From CAG-791 sp963593905 (GTDB lineage Bacteria > Bacillota > Clostridia > Lachnospirales > Lachnospiraceae), in NCBI GenBank assembly GCA_963593905.1, contig CAVBBL010000010.1:1-64000 (forward strand): 64,000 nucleotides of DNA, given 5' to 3'. Position numbers and translations under genes: made by a program. How positions within the stretch are numbered: position 1 is the first letter of the stretch; the number at the start of each line of letters is the position of its first letter. Shown here one piece after another: positions 1 to 7,035 of the stretch. The notes below the pieces were generated by a model. That model was not told where the DNA came from. It worked only from the letters and a program-made list of their open reading frames with translations, and made no database searches.

Positions 1-124
1 GAAAACCGGGGCTATTAATTTAACTAATCTGGGACATTTTCAAAAATGCTTGACAGAATATTTTTTCTCACTGTCATAACGTGATGCGTCTGATCTTTGC
101 ACCCTTTACACCAGCCGGACGTCC

Positions 125-736
125 TCAAATTCTCCCCCGGGTCAGCTCATCCAGATTCTGAGAAAAGCAGGGAAGCATGTGCTCCACAAAGTACTCCGCC
201 TCAGGCAAATCCATCTCATGCAGCGCCGCCAGCTGTTGCTTTCCGGCCGTAGAAAATTCGCTGTTTCCGCCCTTTTCTTCTTCTATACATTTAATAATAG
301 CAGAGAGTCTGTCCGCCGCCTTCAGGATCTTCTTTTCCCTCTCTCTAAGGGCGTCTCCCGTCAGGTAGCCCTTCATCTCCTCCTGCAGCCTATCCGGCAG
401 CAGATCCGCCATGGCACTGGCACTTTCGTATTCCAGGTTTTTATACGCCGCCCTCAGTGTCTCGTTTTTATATTTCACCGGCGTCGGCATATCTCCTGTC
501 AGAATCTCCGATGCATCATGATAAAGAGCAGCCGTCGCCACAACCTCCGGGCGCAATTCCTCCCCGGTTCCCACATACTCTCTTCCGATCAGGCAAAGAA
601 TATGAGCCAATAAAGCCGTATCCGTCGTGTGTTCGCTAAGGCTTTCTTTGCGGCTGTTGTGCATCAGACTCCAACGATCAATATATTTCATACGTCCCAG
701 CAGGGCACTGAGGGGAAATAATTCTTTCTTATCCAT
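125..736 (-). CDS. yfbR: HD-domain 5'-deoxynucleotidase, YfbR type
   Basis: The 203-residue product is close in length to E. coli YfbR, a metal-dependent phosphohydrolase that removes phosphate from deoxynucleoside 5'-monophosphates in the cytoplasm. Visible marks are SEH (about residue 36), the YHDASEI metal-binding HD motif (72-78) and the YfbR-typical stretch LTGDMPTPVKY (79-89), with a later Asp in KAADRLS. An in-frame ATG four codons upstream (748) forms part of the Shine-Dalgarno region (ATGAGG, then GATTGCT, then ATG), so I start at 736. It stands alone on the minus strand, downstream of the tRNA and its terminator. Family assignment is firm; the exact nucleotide preference is inferred from the family. 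Confidence 0.85.
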   Translation of the reverse strand: MDKKELFPLSALLGRMKYIDRWSLMHNSRKESLSEHTTDTALLAHILCLIGREYVGTGEELRPEVVATAALYHDASEILTGDMPTPVKYKNETLRAAYKNLEYESASAMADLLPDRLQEEMKGYLTGDALREREKKILKAADRLSAIIKCIEEEKGGNSEFSTAGKQQLAALHEMDLPEAEYFVEHMLPCFSQNLDELTRGRI

Positions 737-890
737 AGCAATCCTCATGTATTTCTACCATTGCTGACAGTCAGCGCAGCCATATCAAAAAATAACGATT
801 AAAACCCAAAGCCTCACTTTTCTTTTGAGAAACTACACAATCCTTTTGAAAAGCTGCACAATGTTTAATGGCGCCTTGTTTTTGATAAAA

Positions 891-920
891 CAAAAAGTCC
901 TGAGAAAAAATCTCAGGACT
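891..920 (-). terminator. rho-independent terminator of tRNA-Gly
   Basis: Read on the minus strand, a 10-bp perfect stem (AGTCCTGAGA with TCTCAGGACT) encloses a short T-rich loop and is followed by TTTTTG. It begins only 3 nt after the tRNA 3' end at 924. Confidence 0.85.
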
Positions 921-923
921 CAG

Positions 924-996
924 AGCGACAGACGAGGCTCGAACTCGCGGTCTCCACCTTGGCAAGGTGGCGCTTTACCAACTAAGCTACTATCGC
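924..996 (-). tRNA. tRNA-Gly (anticodon GCC)
   Basis: The 73-nt minus-strand sequence folds as a cloverleaf. The acceptor stem is GCGATAG with CTGTCGC (one T-G pair). The D arm is GCTT...AAGC. The anticodon arm is CCACC-TTGCCAA-GGTGG with anticodon GCC. The T arm is GCGAG-TTCGAGC-CTCGT. The discriminator base is T and CCA is not encoded. A strong promoter lies about 44 nt upstream and a terminator directly downstream, so it is a single-gene unit. Confidence 0.95.
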
Positions 997-1039
997 ATAT
1001 ATTCTCTTGTCACTTGGCTGTTTCTCAAGGACATGTATT

Positions 1040-1068
1040 AATATACTATAACCACCTGCCGGTGTCAA
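1040..1068 (-). promoter_or_regulatory. sigma-A promoter of tRNA-Gly
   Basis: On the minus strand a perfect -35 box TTGACA (1068-1063) is separated by 17 nt from the -10 box TATATT (1045-1040). The tRNA begins about 44 nt downstream. Confidence 0.8.
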
Positions 1069-1235
1069 TTCATTTCTTCTAATTTTTTTAAGTCAAACTT
1101 TAGTCTTTAGTTTTATTAAATTGTCTGTAAATTATGCACAAATCACTTTTCTCCCTTTTCAGGCTGTTTCTTTTCCATTTCCACTCTGCAATCTATTAGG
1201 CTGCACTCCCACCATCATCCCTGTATTTTCACAAA

Positions 1236-1850
1236 TCATGTTTCATTGACATGGCTTCTCTTCGTCACCTTCAAAGAAAGGATATACAGTCCGCCGATCA
1301 ATCCCACAGACAAGAGGATATAGACAGGCTGATGCAGCGCATTTACCATACTCTGTCCGAAAGCGGCCAATGCAGCGATCATGATCAGCTTGGCAATATA
1401 CATAGTGCGCAGATAAATTTTGGCACTGCAGTTGGAGACGCCGAAGGCAAAATTCAGAAAAGAGGACGGCGTAAAAGGCAAAACAGCTAACAGAAACAAT
1501 GTCGAGGGACGTATGCCGGCCACCCAATCCTGCGCCTTTTTTATTTTCTCATGGCGTTTAGCCAGGTTACCCACCAGTTTGCTGAACATCTTTCTGTAAA
1601 AGAAAAACACAACGGTGCAGCCAAGGCATGTGCCGAGCCAACTGTATAAGAATCCCAGAATCGCGCCGTGTCCTGCAATATTCAATGTCACGATTGCCAC
1701 CAGTGGAAGGGGCGGTATGATGGATTCCAGTGCTGCCAGCACAATGGGCACTACAGGCCCCAGAGCCTGAAAGGAATCCAATGCCTTTTCCCAGAAATCT
1801 AAAGATGTCAGCTGTTGCATCAACAGCACTAACTCTGCCTTCGTCATCAT
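1236..1850 (-). CDS. VTT/DedA-like (TVP38/TMEM64 family) membrane protein
   Basis: A 204-residue integral membrane protein. It has a hydrophobic stretch rich in prolines (ESIIPPLPLVAIV, about 43-55), then LGTCLGCTVVFFFYRK (about 73-88), a cytoplasmic basic segment (KRHEKIKKAQDW), and the re-entrant-type motif LPFTPSSFLNFAFG (about 124-137) that marks the VTT domain. Two further membrane segments follow. VTT proteins are implicated in lipid scrambling and membrane homeostasis; the substrate here cannot be read from sequence. The start has a nearby GGAG, and the second of two adjacent ATG codons (1847) has the better spacing. It is a single gene with about 430 bp of non-coding DNA upstream. Confidence 0.75.
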   Translation of the reverse strand: MMTKAELVLLMQQLTSLDFWEKALDSFQALGPVVPIVLAALESIIPPLPLVAIVTLNIAGHGAILGFLYSWLGTCLGCTVVFFFYRKMFSKLVGNLAKRHEKIKKAQDWVAGIRPSTLFLLAVLPFTPSSFLNFAFGVSNCSAKIYLRTMYIAKLIMIAALAAFGQSMVNALHQPVYILLSVGLIGGLYILSLKVTKRSHVNET

Positions 1851-1884
1851 ATCTCCGTTTTCTTACTTTTGTGCCAAAAGGGTC

Positions 1885-1898
1885 TGTACAAATGTACA
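1885..1898. promoter_or_regulatory. TGTACA inverted repeat upstream of the VTT gene
   Basis: TGTACA-AA-TGTACA is an inverted repeat with perfect 6-bp arms, 35 nt upstream of the VTT-protein start. Its position and symmetry suit a repressor operator, but no regulator is encoded nearby and it could be chance in AT-rich DNA. Confidence 0.25.
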
Positions 1899-2046
1899 AA
1901 AATCAACTCTGCTGTCTGAAAAGACTTGCCTCACCAAACGCATGGATCACGAAGGCAACTCTCTTCTCATGGCATCACTATAACACTTTACGAAAGCAAT
2001 ACCAGTGCTGTTAACTATTCTTTATAAAAAAATAACCATTGATTTA

Positions 2047-2100
2047 TCTGTGGATTACAAAATGTCTGTTGATTAGAGAATATCTGCAGATTATAAAAGG
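2047..2100. repeat. 18-bp tandem repeat, three units
   Basis: Three consecutive 18-nt units begin TCTG and share the core TCTGNNGATTA (2047-2064, 2065-2082, 2083-2100). A weaker fourth unit may precede them. They sit in the 430-bp gene-free spacer between the VTT gene and the galE operon. Apart from this repeat, the hairpin at 2095-2199 and the cassette at 2217-2281, I see nothing else in that spacer. Confidence 0.7.
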
Positions 2101-2199
2101 CATCCGAAGCGCTGGGTACTGTACTTTCTTTTAGTCGTTCCGGTCTTTAACCTATTTCGCTAAAAAGAAGCCCATTCCACACCGCTTCGAATGCCTTTT
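2095..2199 (-). repeat. long-range hairpin closing the galE operon
   Basis: Two 17-nt arms (2095-2111 and 2183-2199, cores GGCATCCGAAGCG and CGCTTCGAATGCC) pair with one wobble across a 71-nt loop. On the minus strand it occupies the place that the D hairpin has in the cassettes elsewhere, directly after hairpin A and its Shine-Dalgarno-like site. The T-run after the arm on the plus strand would also suit a terminator, though the loop is unusually large. Confidence 0.5.
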
Positions 2200-2203
2200 T
2201 CAT
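2147..2203 (-). CDS. possible 18-residue small ORF
   Basis: ATG at 2203 follows AAAGAGGT by 4 nt and opens an 18-codon frame (MKKAFEAVWNGLLFSEIG) ending in TAA. It is directly downstream of cassette hairpin A. The start codon is embedded next to the 5' arm of the 2095-2199 hairpin. The ribosome site is good, but the frame is too short to judge by composition and may exist only because cassettes carry a Shine-Dalgarno motif. Confidence 0.2.
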   Translation of the reverse strand: MKKAFEAVWNGLLFSEIG

Positions 2204-2216
2204 TTTTACCTCTTTA

Positions 2217-2281
2217 TGCCGCAGTTTACTGCGGTAGCACGAGAATGAGAAACATCCCGCGAAGGTGAATCCTCCATTCTC
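2217..2281 (-). repeat. hairpin cassette, modules B and A (copy at end of galE operon)
   Basis: Hairpin A (2217-2236, CCGCAG/CTGCGG arms) and a longer B-type hairpin (2241-2281, closed by GAGAATG/CATTCTC) form the same B-A order seen upstream of many genes in the window. The stop codon of the 88-aa gene lies inside the edge of module B. On the minus strand A is followed by AAAGAGGT and an ATG. Confidence 0.65.
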
Positions 2282-2546
2282 AATCCTCTTCTATAATCTG
2301 TATCTCCAGATAATCAAAGTCTATTGCTTCCACAAAAGCGTCCTGGGTAAATCGGCATTTGGAGCGGCTCTGGAATTCCCGGATCGAGGACTTCAGCCAG
2401 ATCGGCTGCGCCAGATCCAGCTCCATGCAGGCAGTCTCCAGAGCGTGAAACACTTTGTGGGTGCGGGTATCCTCTTCCGGCCGTTCGATCACCACATCCC
2501 GTATCATACGGCCTTTTTTCCATTCCTTAGCCCAGAGTCTGAACAT
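2280..2546 (-). CDS. conserved hypothetical protein (88 aa)
   Basis: The small acidic protein has no membrane segment or signal peptide and no catalytic motif that I recognise. It contains the pattern DTRTHKVFHALE (27-38), an RFTQDAF segment (66-72) and an acidic end FDYLEIQIIEED. I recall similar proteins in Lachnospiraceae, so it is likely a real gene. It begins 3 nt after the galE stop with no obvious Shine-Dalgarno site, so it is probably translated by coupling to galE. Function unknown. Confidence 0.7.
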   Translation of the reverse strand: MFRLWAKEWKKGRMIRDVVIERPEEDTRTHKVFHALETACMELDLAQPIWLKSSIREFQSRSKCRFTQDAFVEAIDFDYLEIQIIEED

Positions 2547-2549
2547 AGC

Positions 2550-3566
2550 TTAGGAATCGTATCCGTTCGGATTGGTGCTCTGCCAATGCCAGGAGTCCCT
2601 GCACATTTCCAGGATTCCCCGCTCTGCCGTCCAGCCAAGTTCCTTCTTTGCCTTTTCTGCCGAGGAATAGCAGGTGGCAATATCCCCGGGACGTCTGGGA
2701 TCGATGACATACGGAACCTCTTTGCCGGTGGCTTTTTCAAAGTTCTTTACGATATCCAACACGCTGTAACCCACGCCGGTACCCAAATTGTAAATGCTCA
2801 GACCGCTGCCTGGCTCAATCTTTTTCAGTGCCTTCACATGGCCCAGTGCCAGATCAACCACATGGATGTAGTCGCGCACACCGGTGCCGTCCGGCGTATC
2901 GTAGTCATTGCCGAATACGTGGAGCTTCTCCAACTTGCCTACCGCCACCTGCGTGATGTAGGGCATCAGATTATTGGGAATACCGTTGGGATTCTCGCCG
3001 ATCGTGCCGCTCTCATGGGCGCCGATGGGATTAAAGTAGCGAAGCAGCACCACATTCCACTCTTTGTCTGCGAACTGTATATCCGTCAGAATCTGTTCCA
3101 ACATGGACTTTGTCCAGCCGTAGGGATTGGTACAGGTGCCCTTCGGGCACTCCTCGGTGATCGGCACAAAAGCGGGATCGCCATAGACGGTAGCTGAGGA
3201 AGAGAAGATGATATTCTTACAATGATTGCTGCGCATCACATCTACCAGCGTCAATGTGCCGGCAATATTATTCTCATAGTATTCCCAAGGGAGTCTGACA
3301 GACTCTCCCACAGCTTTAAGCCCTGCAAAGTGAATCACCGCATCCGGCTTTTCCTCTTCAAAGATCTTTGTAAGTCCCTCTCTGTCCCGAATATCCGTTT
3401 CGTAAAAGGGTACCTTCTTGCCGGTGATGGCCTCTACCCGGCCGATCACCTTGGCACTGGCATTGACCAGATTATCCACCACGACCACATCGTAGCCGGC
3501 ATTCTGTAATTCCACCACGGTATGGCTTCCAATAAATCCGGCACCGCCGGTCACTAAAATCTTCAT
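2550..3566 (-). CDS. galE: UDP-glucose 4-epimerase
   Basis: The 338-residue short-chain dehydrogenase interconverts UDP-glucose and UDP-galactose in the cytoplasm using bound NAD. The Rossmann motif GGAGFIG is at 7-13, the SSSATVYG stretch at 122-129 and catalytic Tyr149/Lys153 in PYGWTK. The full length and the NPYG and YFNPIGAH blocks are typical of GalE. The start has GAAAGGTAAAAT upstream, directly after cassette hairpin A. It lies downstream of the UDP-sugar pyrophosphorylase gene and supplies UDP-galactose to the glycan genes. Confidence 0.95.
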   Translation of the reverse strand: MKILVTGGAGFIGSHTVVELQNAGYDVVVVDNLVNASAKVIGRVEAITGKKVPFYETDIRDREGLTKIFEEEKPDAVIHFAGLKAVGESVRLPWEYYENNIAGTLTLVDVMRSNHCKNIIFSSSATVYGDPAFVPITEECPKGTCTNPYGWTKSMLEQILTDIQFADKEWNVVLLRYFNPIGAHESGTIGENPNGIPNNLMPYITQVAVGKLEKLHVFGNDYDTPDGTGVRDYIHVVDLALGHVKALKKIEPGSGLSIYNLGTGVGYSVLDIVKNFEKATGKEVPYVIDPRRPGDIATCYSSAEKAKKELGWTAERGILEMCRDSWHWQSTNPNGYDS

Positions 3567-3580
3567 ATTTTACCTTTCTA

Positions 3581-3710
3581 TGCCGCAGCTTATCTGCGGC
3601 AGCACAAGGAGAAATTCGCGAAGGCGATTTCTCCGATGTGATGATGCATTGATGACGTTTACGGCATCAATGCAGTTTGAAGGAAATGCCATCAGGCATT
3701 TCTTTCAAAC
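3581..3710 (-). repeat. hairpin cassette D-C-B-A upstream of galE
   Basis: Four consecutive hairpins fill the space between the pyrophosphorylase stop and galE. In gene orientation they are D (3710-3675, 16-bp stem, loop TGAT), C (3674-3645, TGCATTGATG/CATCAATGCA), B (3634-3608, GGAGAAA/TTTCTCC plus inner GCGA/TCGC) and A (3601-3581, TGCCGCAG/CTGCGGCA). The galE Shine-Dalgarno site follows A. B differs from the common version by a paired change in both arms, so the stem is preserved. No T-tracts follow the stems, so they do not look like terminators. Confidence 0.85.
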
Positions 3711-3717
3711 TTTCTCC

Positions 3718-4947
3718 CTACAGCTCGATACCGTTCTTTTTGCACAGTGCCTGTGCAGATTCTACAGAATCCACACCTGTTTTATTCTTGATCGGTGCAA
3801 ATTCTTTCTCTCTGTCCACCTCTACCGGCAGGCAGCTGTCCAGTTCGTGGATCATGTCCAGAACCAGCTGTTCAAACTTGTATCCATTGGGAGACTCAGG
3901 CTTTACCAGATTGCCCTCTGCGTCGATATAAGGGATCTTCTTTTCCACGATGTGCAGCGGCAGATTATCATTCATAATCCGCTCCAGATCCTTTTCACGG
4001 AACAGGTAGTTCATGATCACGCCGAAGTTATAAGCCGGATCGCCCTTTTCATTCCTGGCATCCATCAGCTCCGGTGTCATGTCATAGTACTCTACGATGG
4101 AAGGACGGCCATCCTCTAAGCACATAGCACCTACCTTCTCATCCTTTGCCACCTTGCGCACCACCTTGGCACCGCAGGCACAATTACGTGCAATGGTTGC
4201 GCCTATAAAGACAGGATCTGCGATACGCTGCAGCACATTATCCACCGCATAAGTATTGAGCCATTCCAGTCCCAGCTCATGTACCTTTTCCAGCAGACCG
4301 CACTTTGCCATGGAGACGAACCAGCCGCCGTTGCCGTTAGGAGAGGTAGCGATGCGGTTCTTTGCCTCCATATACACCTTGCCCTCATAGTCTGTGGCAG
4401 GCGCCATATCCTGAATAAAGTAGAAAATCAGATTCGGATCATAGCCAAAATTATTCTGTTCCTTCATAAACTGAATGGTGGCATCGTTATTTTTCTCGCT
4501 GGTCATGATAAACAGCGGCACCGTGCGTCCTGCTTCCCTGACTACCTCCATCAGATTTTCAATCTGCCGCTGCATGATGTAGACATGCTTGGTCAGGCCG
4601 ATATCATACATGCATTTCGGATCGGAACTTCCAAGACGTGTGCCCATGCCGCCGGCCAGCAGCACCGCGCCCACCTTACCGTCACGGATGGCCTGCAGAC
4701 CGATTTCCTTAAACTCCGCCCTATGCTCCTCTACTTCGGAAAGCTCCATGGCTCCCAGGGGTTCAATCTTGCCCCGTGCGGGAAGCTCTTCCCTGTCGTT
4801 GGCAAAATGCAGCATGGAAAAATCTGTGTTCTCGATCTGCGCCAGCAGCGCATCCTTTTCTTCCTGGGTCAGCGTATCATAATATTTCATGACATGCTGC
4901 TGTCCGTACTTTTCCAGTTTTGTACAAGCCTCTTCATAGGTCATCAT
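3718..4947 (-). CDS. UTP-sugar-1-phosphate uridylyltransferase, eukaryote-like UDPGP family
   Basis: A 409-residue nucleotidyltransferase that makes a UDP-sugar (UDP-glucose or UDP-N-acetylhexosamine) from UTP and sugar 1-phosphate in the cytoplasm. The nucleotide-binding loop LAGGMGTRLG is at 97-106 and is followed by SSDPKCMYDIG. Later blocks such as YAVDNVLQ and PNGYKFEQLVLDM match the UDPGP family, which includes AGX-type UDP-GlcNAc pyrophosphorylases, rather than bacterial GalU. The exact sugar cannot be read. The start has AAGGAGG at good spacing. It probably heads the transcript that continues into galE. Confidence 0.85.
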   Translation of the reverse strand: MMTYEEACTKLEKYGQQHVMKYYDTLTQEEKDALLAQIENTDFSMLHFANDREELPARGKIEPLGAMELSEVEEHRAEFKEIGLQAIRDGKVGAVLLAGGMGTRLGSSDPKCMYDIGLTKHVYIMQRQIENLMEVVREAGRTVPLFIMTSEKNNDATIQFMKEQNNFGYDPNLIFYFIQDMAPATDYEGKVYMEAKNRIATSPNGNGGWFVSMAKCGLLEKVHELGLEWLNTYAVDNVLQRIADPVFIGATIARNCACGAKVVRKVAKDEKVGAMCLEDGRPSIVEYYDMTPELMDARNEKGDPAYNFGVIMNYLFREKDLERIMNDNLPLHIVEKKIPYIDAEGNLVKPESPNGYKFEQLVLDMIHELDSCLPVEVDREKEFAPIKNKTGVDSVESAQALCKKNGIEL

Positions 4948-5096
4948 GAACCCCTCCTTGTAAAATAGTTACGATATAGTGTGCAGAAAAAGCCGGCTTA
5001 TATATGGCTTATCGTTGCCGACCCACGAAGCCTTTTGCAGCCTCTGCAGCGCTAATATACATGATTTGCGCCAAAATAGGAATGGGCGCTTGTTAT

Positions 5097-5126
5097 ATTA
5101 TATGGCAAAATGTTGCATCTTAAAAA
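5097..5126 (-). promoter_or_regulatory. possible promoter of the pyrophosphorylase-galE operon
   Basis: On the minus strand a perfect -10 hexamer TATAAT lies at 5102-5097, within the 187-bp gap after trpS. The upstream sequence at -35 (TTTTTA/TTTTAA) is poor, so only the -10 supports this call. Confidence 0.3.
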
Positions 5127-5134
5127 GATATTTT

Positions 5135-6229
5135 CTACTGTTCGCTGTATTTCCTGATCTGGGAATCGATGAGCTCCTGATCATCGAAGTAATTGATGCG
5201 CATCGCTGCCTTGACTTCGGCCAGGGTCTGTGCTGCCTTGGCCTCTGCTACTTCACTGCCCTTTTTCAGTACGTCATAGACATAGCCGATATTCTTCTGA
5301 TACTCCTGACGGCGCAGACGGATGGGCTCTAAGGTCTCCTGCATTACATTATTGAGGAATTTCTTCACCTTGACATCCCCCAGGCCGCCTCTCTGATAAT
5401 GTGCCTTGAGTTCATCCAGGTTCGCATAATCCGGCAGATAACGGGAGAAATGATCGTCATTGCAGAAAGCATCCAGATAGGTAAAGACGGTATTACCCTC
5501 GATCTTGCCCGGATCCTCCACGCGGATATGGTCCGGATCGGTATACATACTCATGATCTTCTTTTTGATCACATCCGGCTCATCTGCCAGATAGATGCAG
5601 TTGCCCAGAGACTTGCTCATCTTGGCGTGGCCGTCTGTGCCGGGCAGGCGCAGGCAGGCTTCATTTTCCGGCAGCAGAATCTGGGGCTCTACCAATGCCT
5701 CTCCATAGACGGAATTAAACTTACGGACGATCTCTCTCGCCTGTTCGATCATAGGCTCCTGGTCCTCACCTACGGGAACCGTCGTAGCCTTAAAGGCAGT
5801 GATATCCGCCGCCTGGCTGATGGGATAGGTGAAAAATCCCACCGGGATGCTGGCCTCAAAATTGCGCTGAATGATCTCGTTTTTGACAGTAGGATTGCGC
5901 TGCAGTCTGGCAACGGTCACCAGGTCCATGTAATAGAAGGTGAGCTCACACAGCTGAGGAATCTGCGACTGAATAAACAGCGTGGACTTGGCAGGATCAA
6001 GGCCCACCGCCAGATAATCCAACGCTACCTCGATCACATTTTCTCTGACCTTTTCCGGATTCTCCGCATTGTCGGTCAACGCCTGGGCATCTGCGATCAT
6101 GATATAGATCTCATCAAACTCTCCGGAATTCTGCAGCTCCACACGGCGGCGCAGAGAACCTACATAGTGACCGATATGAAGACGTCCTGTGGGGCGGTCT
6201 CCCGTTAAAATAATTTTTGCATTGCTCAT
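5135..6229 (-). CDS. trpS: tryptophanyl-tRNA synthetase
   Basis: The 364-residue class I aminoacyl-tRNA synthetase charges tRNA-Trp. The HIGH-type signature PTGRLHIGH is at 13-21 and KMSKS at 203-207. The segment QAADITAFKATTVPVGEDQ is typical of bacterial TrpS. It is somewhat longer than the usual bacterial TrpS of about 330 residues. AAGGAG lies 12 nt before the ATG. I see no T-box leader in the 200 bp upstream, which instead holds a 20-bp tandem repeat. Confidence 0.95.
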   Translation of the reverse strand: MSNAKIILTGDRPTGRLHIGHYVGSLRRRVELQNSGEFDEIYIMIADAQALTDNAENPEKVRENVIEVALDYLAVGLDPAKSTLFIQSQIPQLCELTFYYMDLVTVARLQRNPTVKNEIIQRNFEASIPVGFFTYPISQAADITAFKATTVPVGEDQEPMIEQAREIVRKFNSVYGEALVEPQILLPENEACLRLPGTDGHAKMSKSLGNCIYLADEPDVIKKKIMSMYTDPDHIRVEDPGKIEGNTVFTYLDAFCNDDHFSRYLPDYANLDELKAHYQRGGLGDVKVKKFLNNVMQETLEPIRLRRQEYQKNIGYVYDVLKKGSEVAEAKAAQTLAEVKAAMRINYFDDQELIDSQIRKYSEQ

Positions 6230-6329
6230 GATGTCATTTATCTCCTTGTATAGATTTTCTTAATAGAATTTAATTCCATTTTCCTAATAAAATTTTCTCG
6301 CTCTCGATTGCTTTTGACAGTGATCACTT

Positions 6330-6388
6330 TCACGCTGCCTGTAATTTCTTCACGCTGCCTGTAATTTTTCACACTGCCTGCAATTTTG
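6330..6388. repeat. 20-bp tandem repeat, three units
   Basis: Units TCACGCTGCCTGTAATTTCT (6330-6349), a near copy (6350-6369) and a 19-nt diverged unit (6370-6388) lie between trpS and the small membrane-protein gene, close to the latter's 3' end. Confidence 0.75.
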
Positions 6389-6430
6389 ATGAAAAGACCT
6401 GTTTCAAAGACACTCCTGTAGAAATTATAA

Positions 6431-6739
6431 CTACTTGTTTCCGGCTTCCGGATCTTTGGCGCCGCCTTTGTACTCTCCATAGAGGAACTTCTTGCCGGTG
6501 GTGATCAAAAGCCAAATTGCCACCGCCAGAAAGATCACGGCAGCAATAACGATCATCCACCGCTCTCCTGAACCTGCCGCTGAAAAACCCTTCAGCAGAT
6601 TATAAGCCAGATAGAGCAGATAAGCACCTGCGATTCCCCGGAAAATCATGGTTCCCGGTCTTAAGAGGATGATCTCCTTTTCCCCCTCGGAGCCTGTCTG
6701 TTTCTCCTGTGTCTTTATGCTTTTTTCTGTGTCCTGCAT
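6431..6739 (-). CDS. small two-helix membrane protein of unknown function
   Basis: The 102-residue protein has a charged N-terminus (about 1-30), membrane helices at about 36-50 (IFRGIAGAYLLYLAYNLL) and 60-77 (WMIVIAAVIFLAVAIWLLI), and a basic, Gly-rich tail. No family recognised. A longer frame extends 30 codons upstream, but those codons are simply the hairpin cassette at 6762-6922 read through. I start at the ATG at 6739, which has AAGAGGT and GAAGGAA upstream. It probably shares a transcript with trpS. Confidence 0.65.
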   Translation of the reverse strand: MQDTEKSIKTQEKQTGSEGEKEIILLRPGTMIFRGIAGAYLLYLAYNLLKGFSAAGSGERWMIVIAAVIFLAVAIWLLITTGKKFLYGEYKGGAKDPEAGNK

Positions 6740-6761
6740 TTCCTTCAAACCTACCTCTTTA

Positions 6762-6922
6762 TGCCGCAGCTTGTCTGCGGCAGCGTGAGGAGAATTTCGC
6801 GAAGGCGAATTCTCCGATACGATCTGCATTGATGGCGTCTACGACATCAATGCCGTTTGAAAGAAATGCTATCGAGCATTTCTTTCAAACTCACCTCTTT
6901 ATGCCGCAGCTTGCCTGCGGCT
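6762..6922 (-). repeat. full hairpin cassette A-D-C-B-A
   Basis: In minus orientation the order is A2 (6922-6902), AAAGAGGTGA, D (6890-6855, perfect 16-bp stem with loop CGAT), C (6854-6825), a CGTATC linker, B (6815-6789) and A1 (6782-6762), followed by AAAGAGGT and the 6739 start. It is the most complete copy in the window. It is close in sequence to the copy at 40776-40903 and shares the B-A block with 10999-11207. Confidence 0.85.
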
Positions 6923-6935
6923 TTGTCGTTCCTTT

Positions 6936-6964
6936 TTGACCCATACCTCTTTTGATGTTACTAT
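6936..6964 (+). promoter_or_regulatory. sigma-A promoter for the plus-strand polymerase operon
   Basis: TTGACC (6936-6941), a 17-nt spacer and TACTAT (6959-6964) precede the polymerase start at 7036 with a leader of about 65 nt. The core overlaps the region read divergently from 6969-6997. Confidence 0.55.
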
Positions 6965-6968
6965 GAAC

Positions 6969-6997
6969 AGGATAACACGCATTGGTAAAAGTGGCAA
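6969..6997 (-). promoter_or_regulatory. divergent promoter for the small membrane protein-trpS direction
   Basis: On the minus strand TTGCCA (6997-6992), a 17-nt spacer and TATCCT (6974-6969) point toward the gene at 6739. It lies a few bases from the plus-strand -10 box, so the two promoters would compete. Confidence 0.45.
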
Positions 6998-7035
6998 AAC
7001 TATTTACTGACTGATTACAGGAGAATTTTAAGATC

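Noticed and set aside
1851..2046. Promoter or gene in the spacer upstream of the VTT gene
   Set aside because: Apart from the TGTACA inverted repeat I found no -35/-10 pair at good spacing and no frame with a ribosome site.
2265..3197. Long open frame on the plus strand opposite galE
   Set aside because: It lies fully antisense to a clear galE, lacks a recognisable family and is Cys/His/Arg-rich as expected for a shadow frame. Other long plus-strand frames within 12-63 kb (for example 19806-20690 and 48513-49463) were left out for the same reason.
6230..6430. T-box leader for trpS
   Set aside because: No T-box consensus or antiterminator arrangement is visible upstream of trpS; the space holds a 20-bp tandem repeat.
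6740..6829. N-terminal extension of the small membrane protein
   Set aside because: The additional 30 codons are cassette sequence shared with an unrelated gene at 40762, and a ribosome site lies before the downstream ATG.
6855..6890. D hairpins as rho-independent terminators
   Set aside because: Stems are strong but no T-run follows in either direction, and they lie between genes of one apparent transcript.
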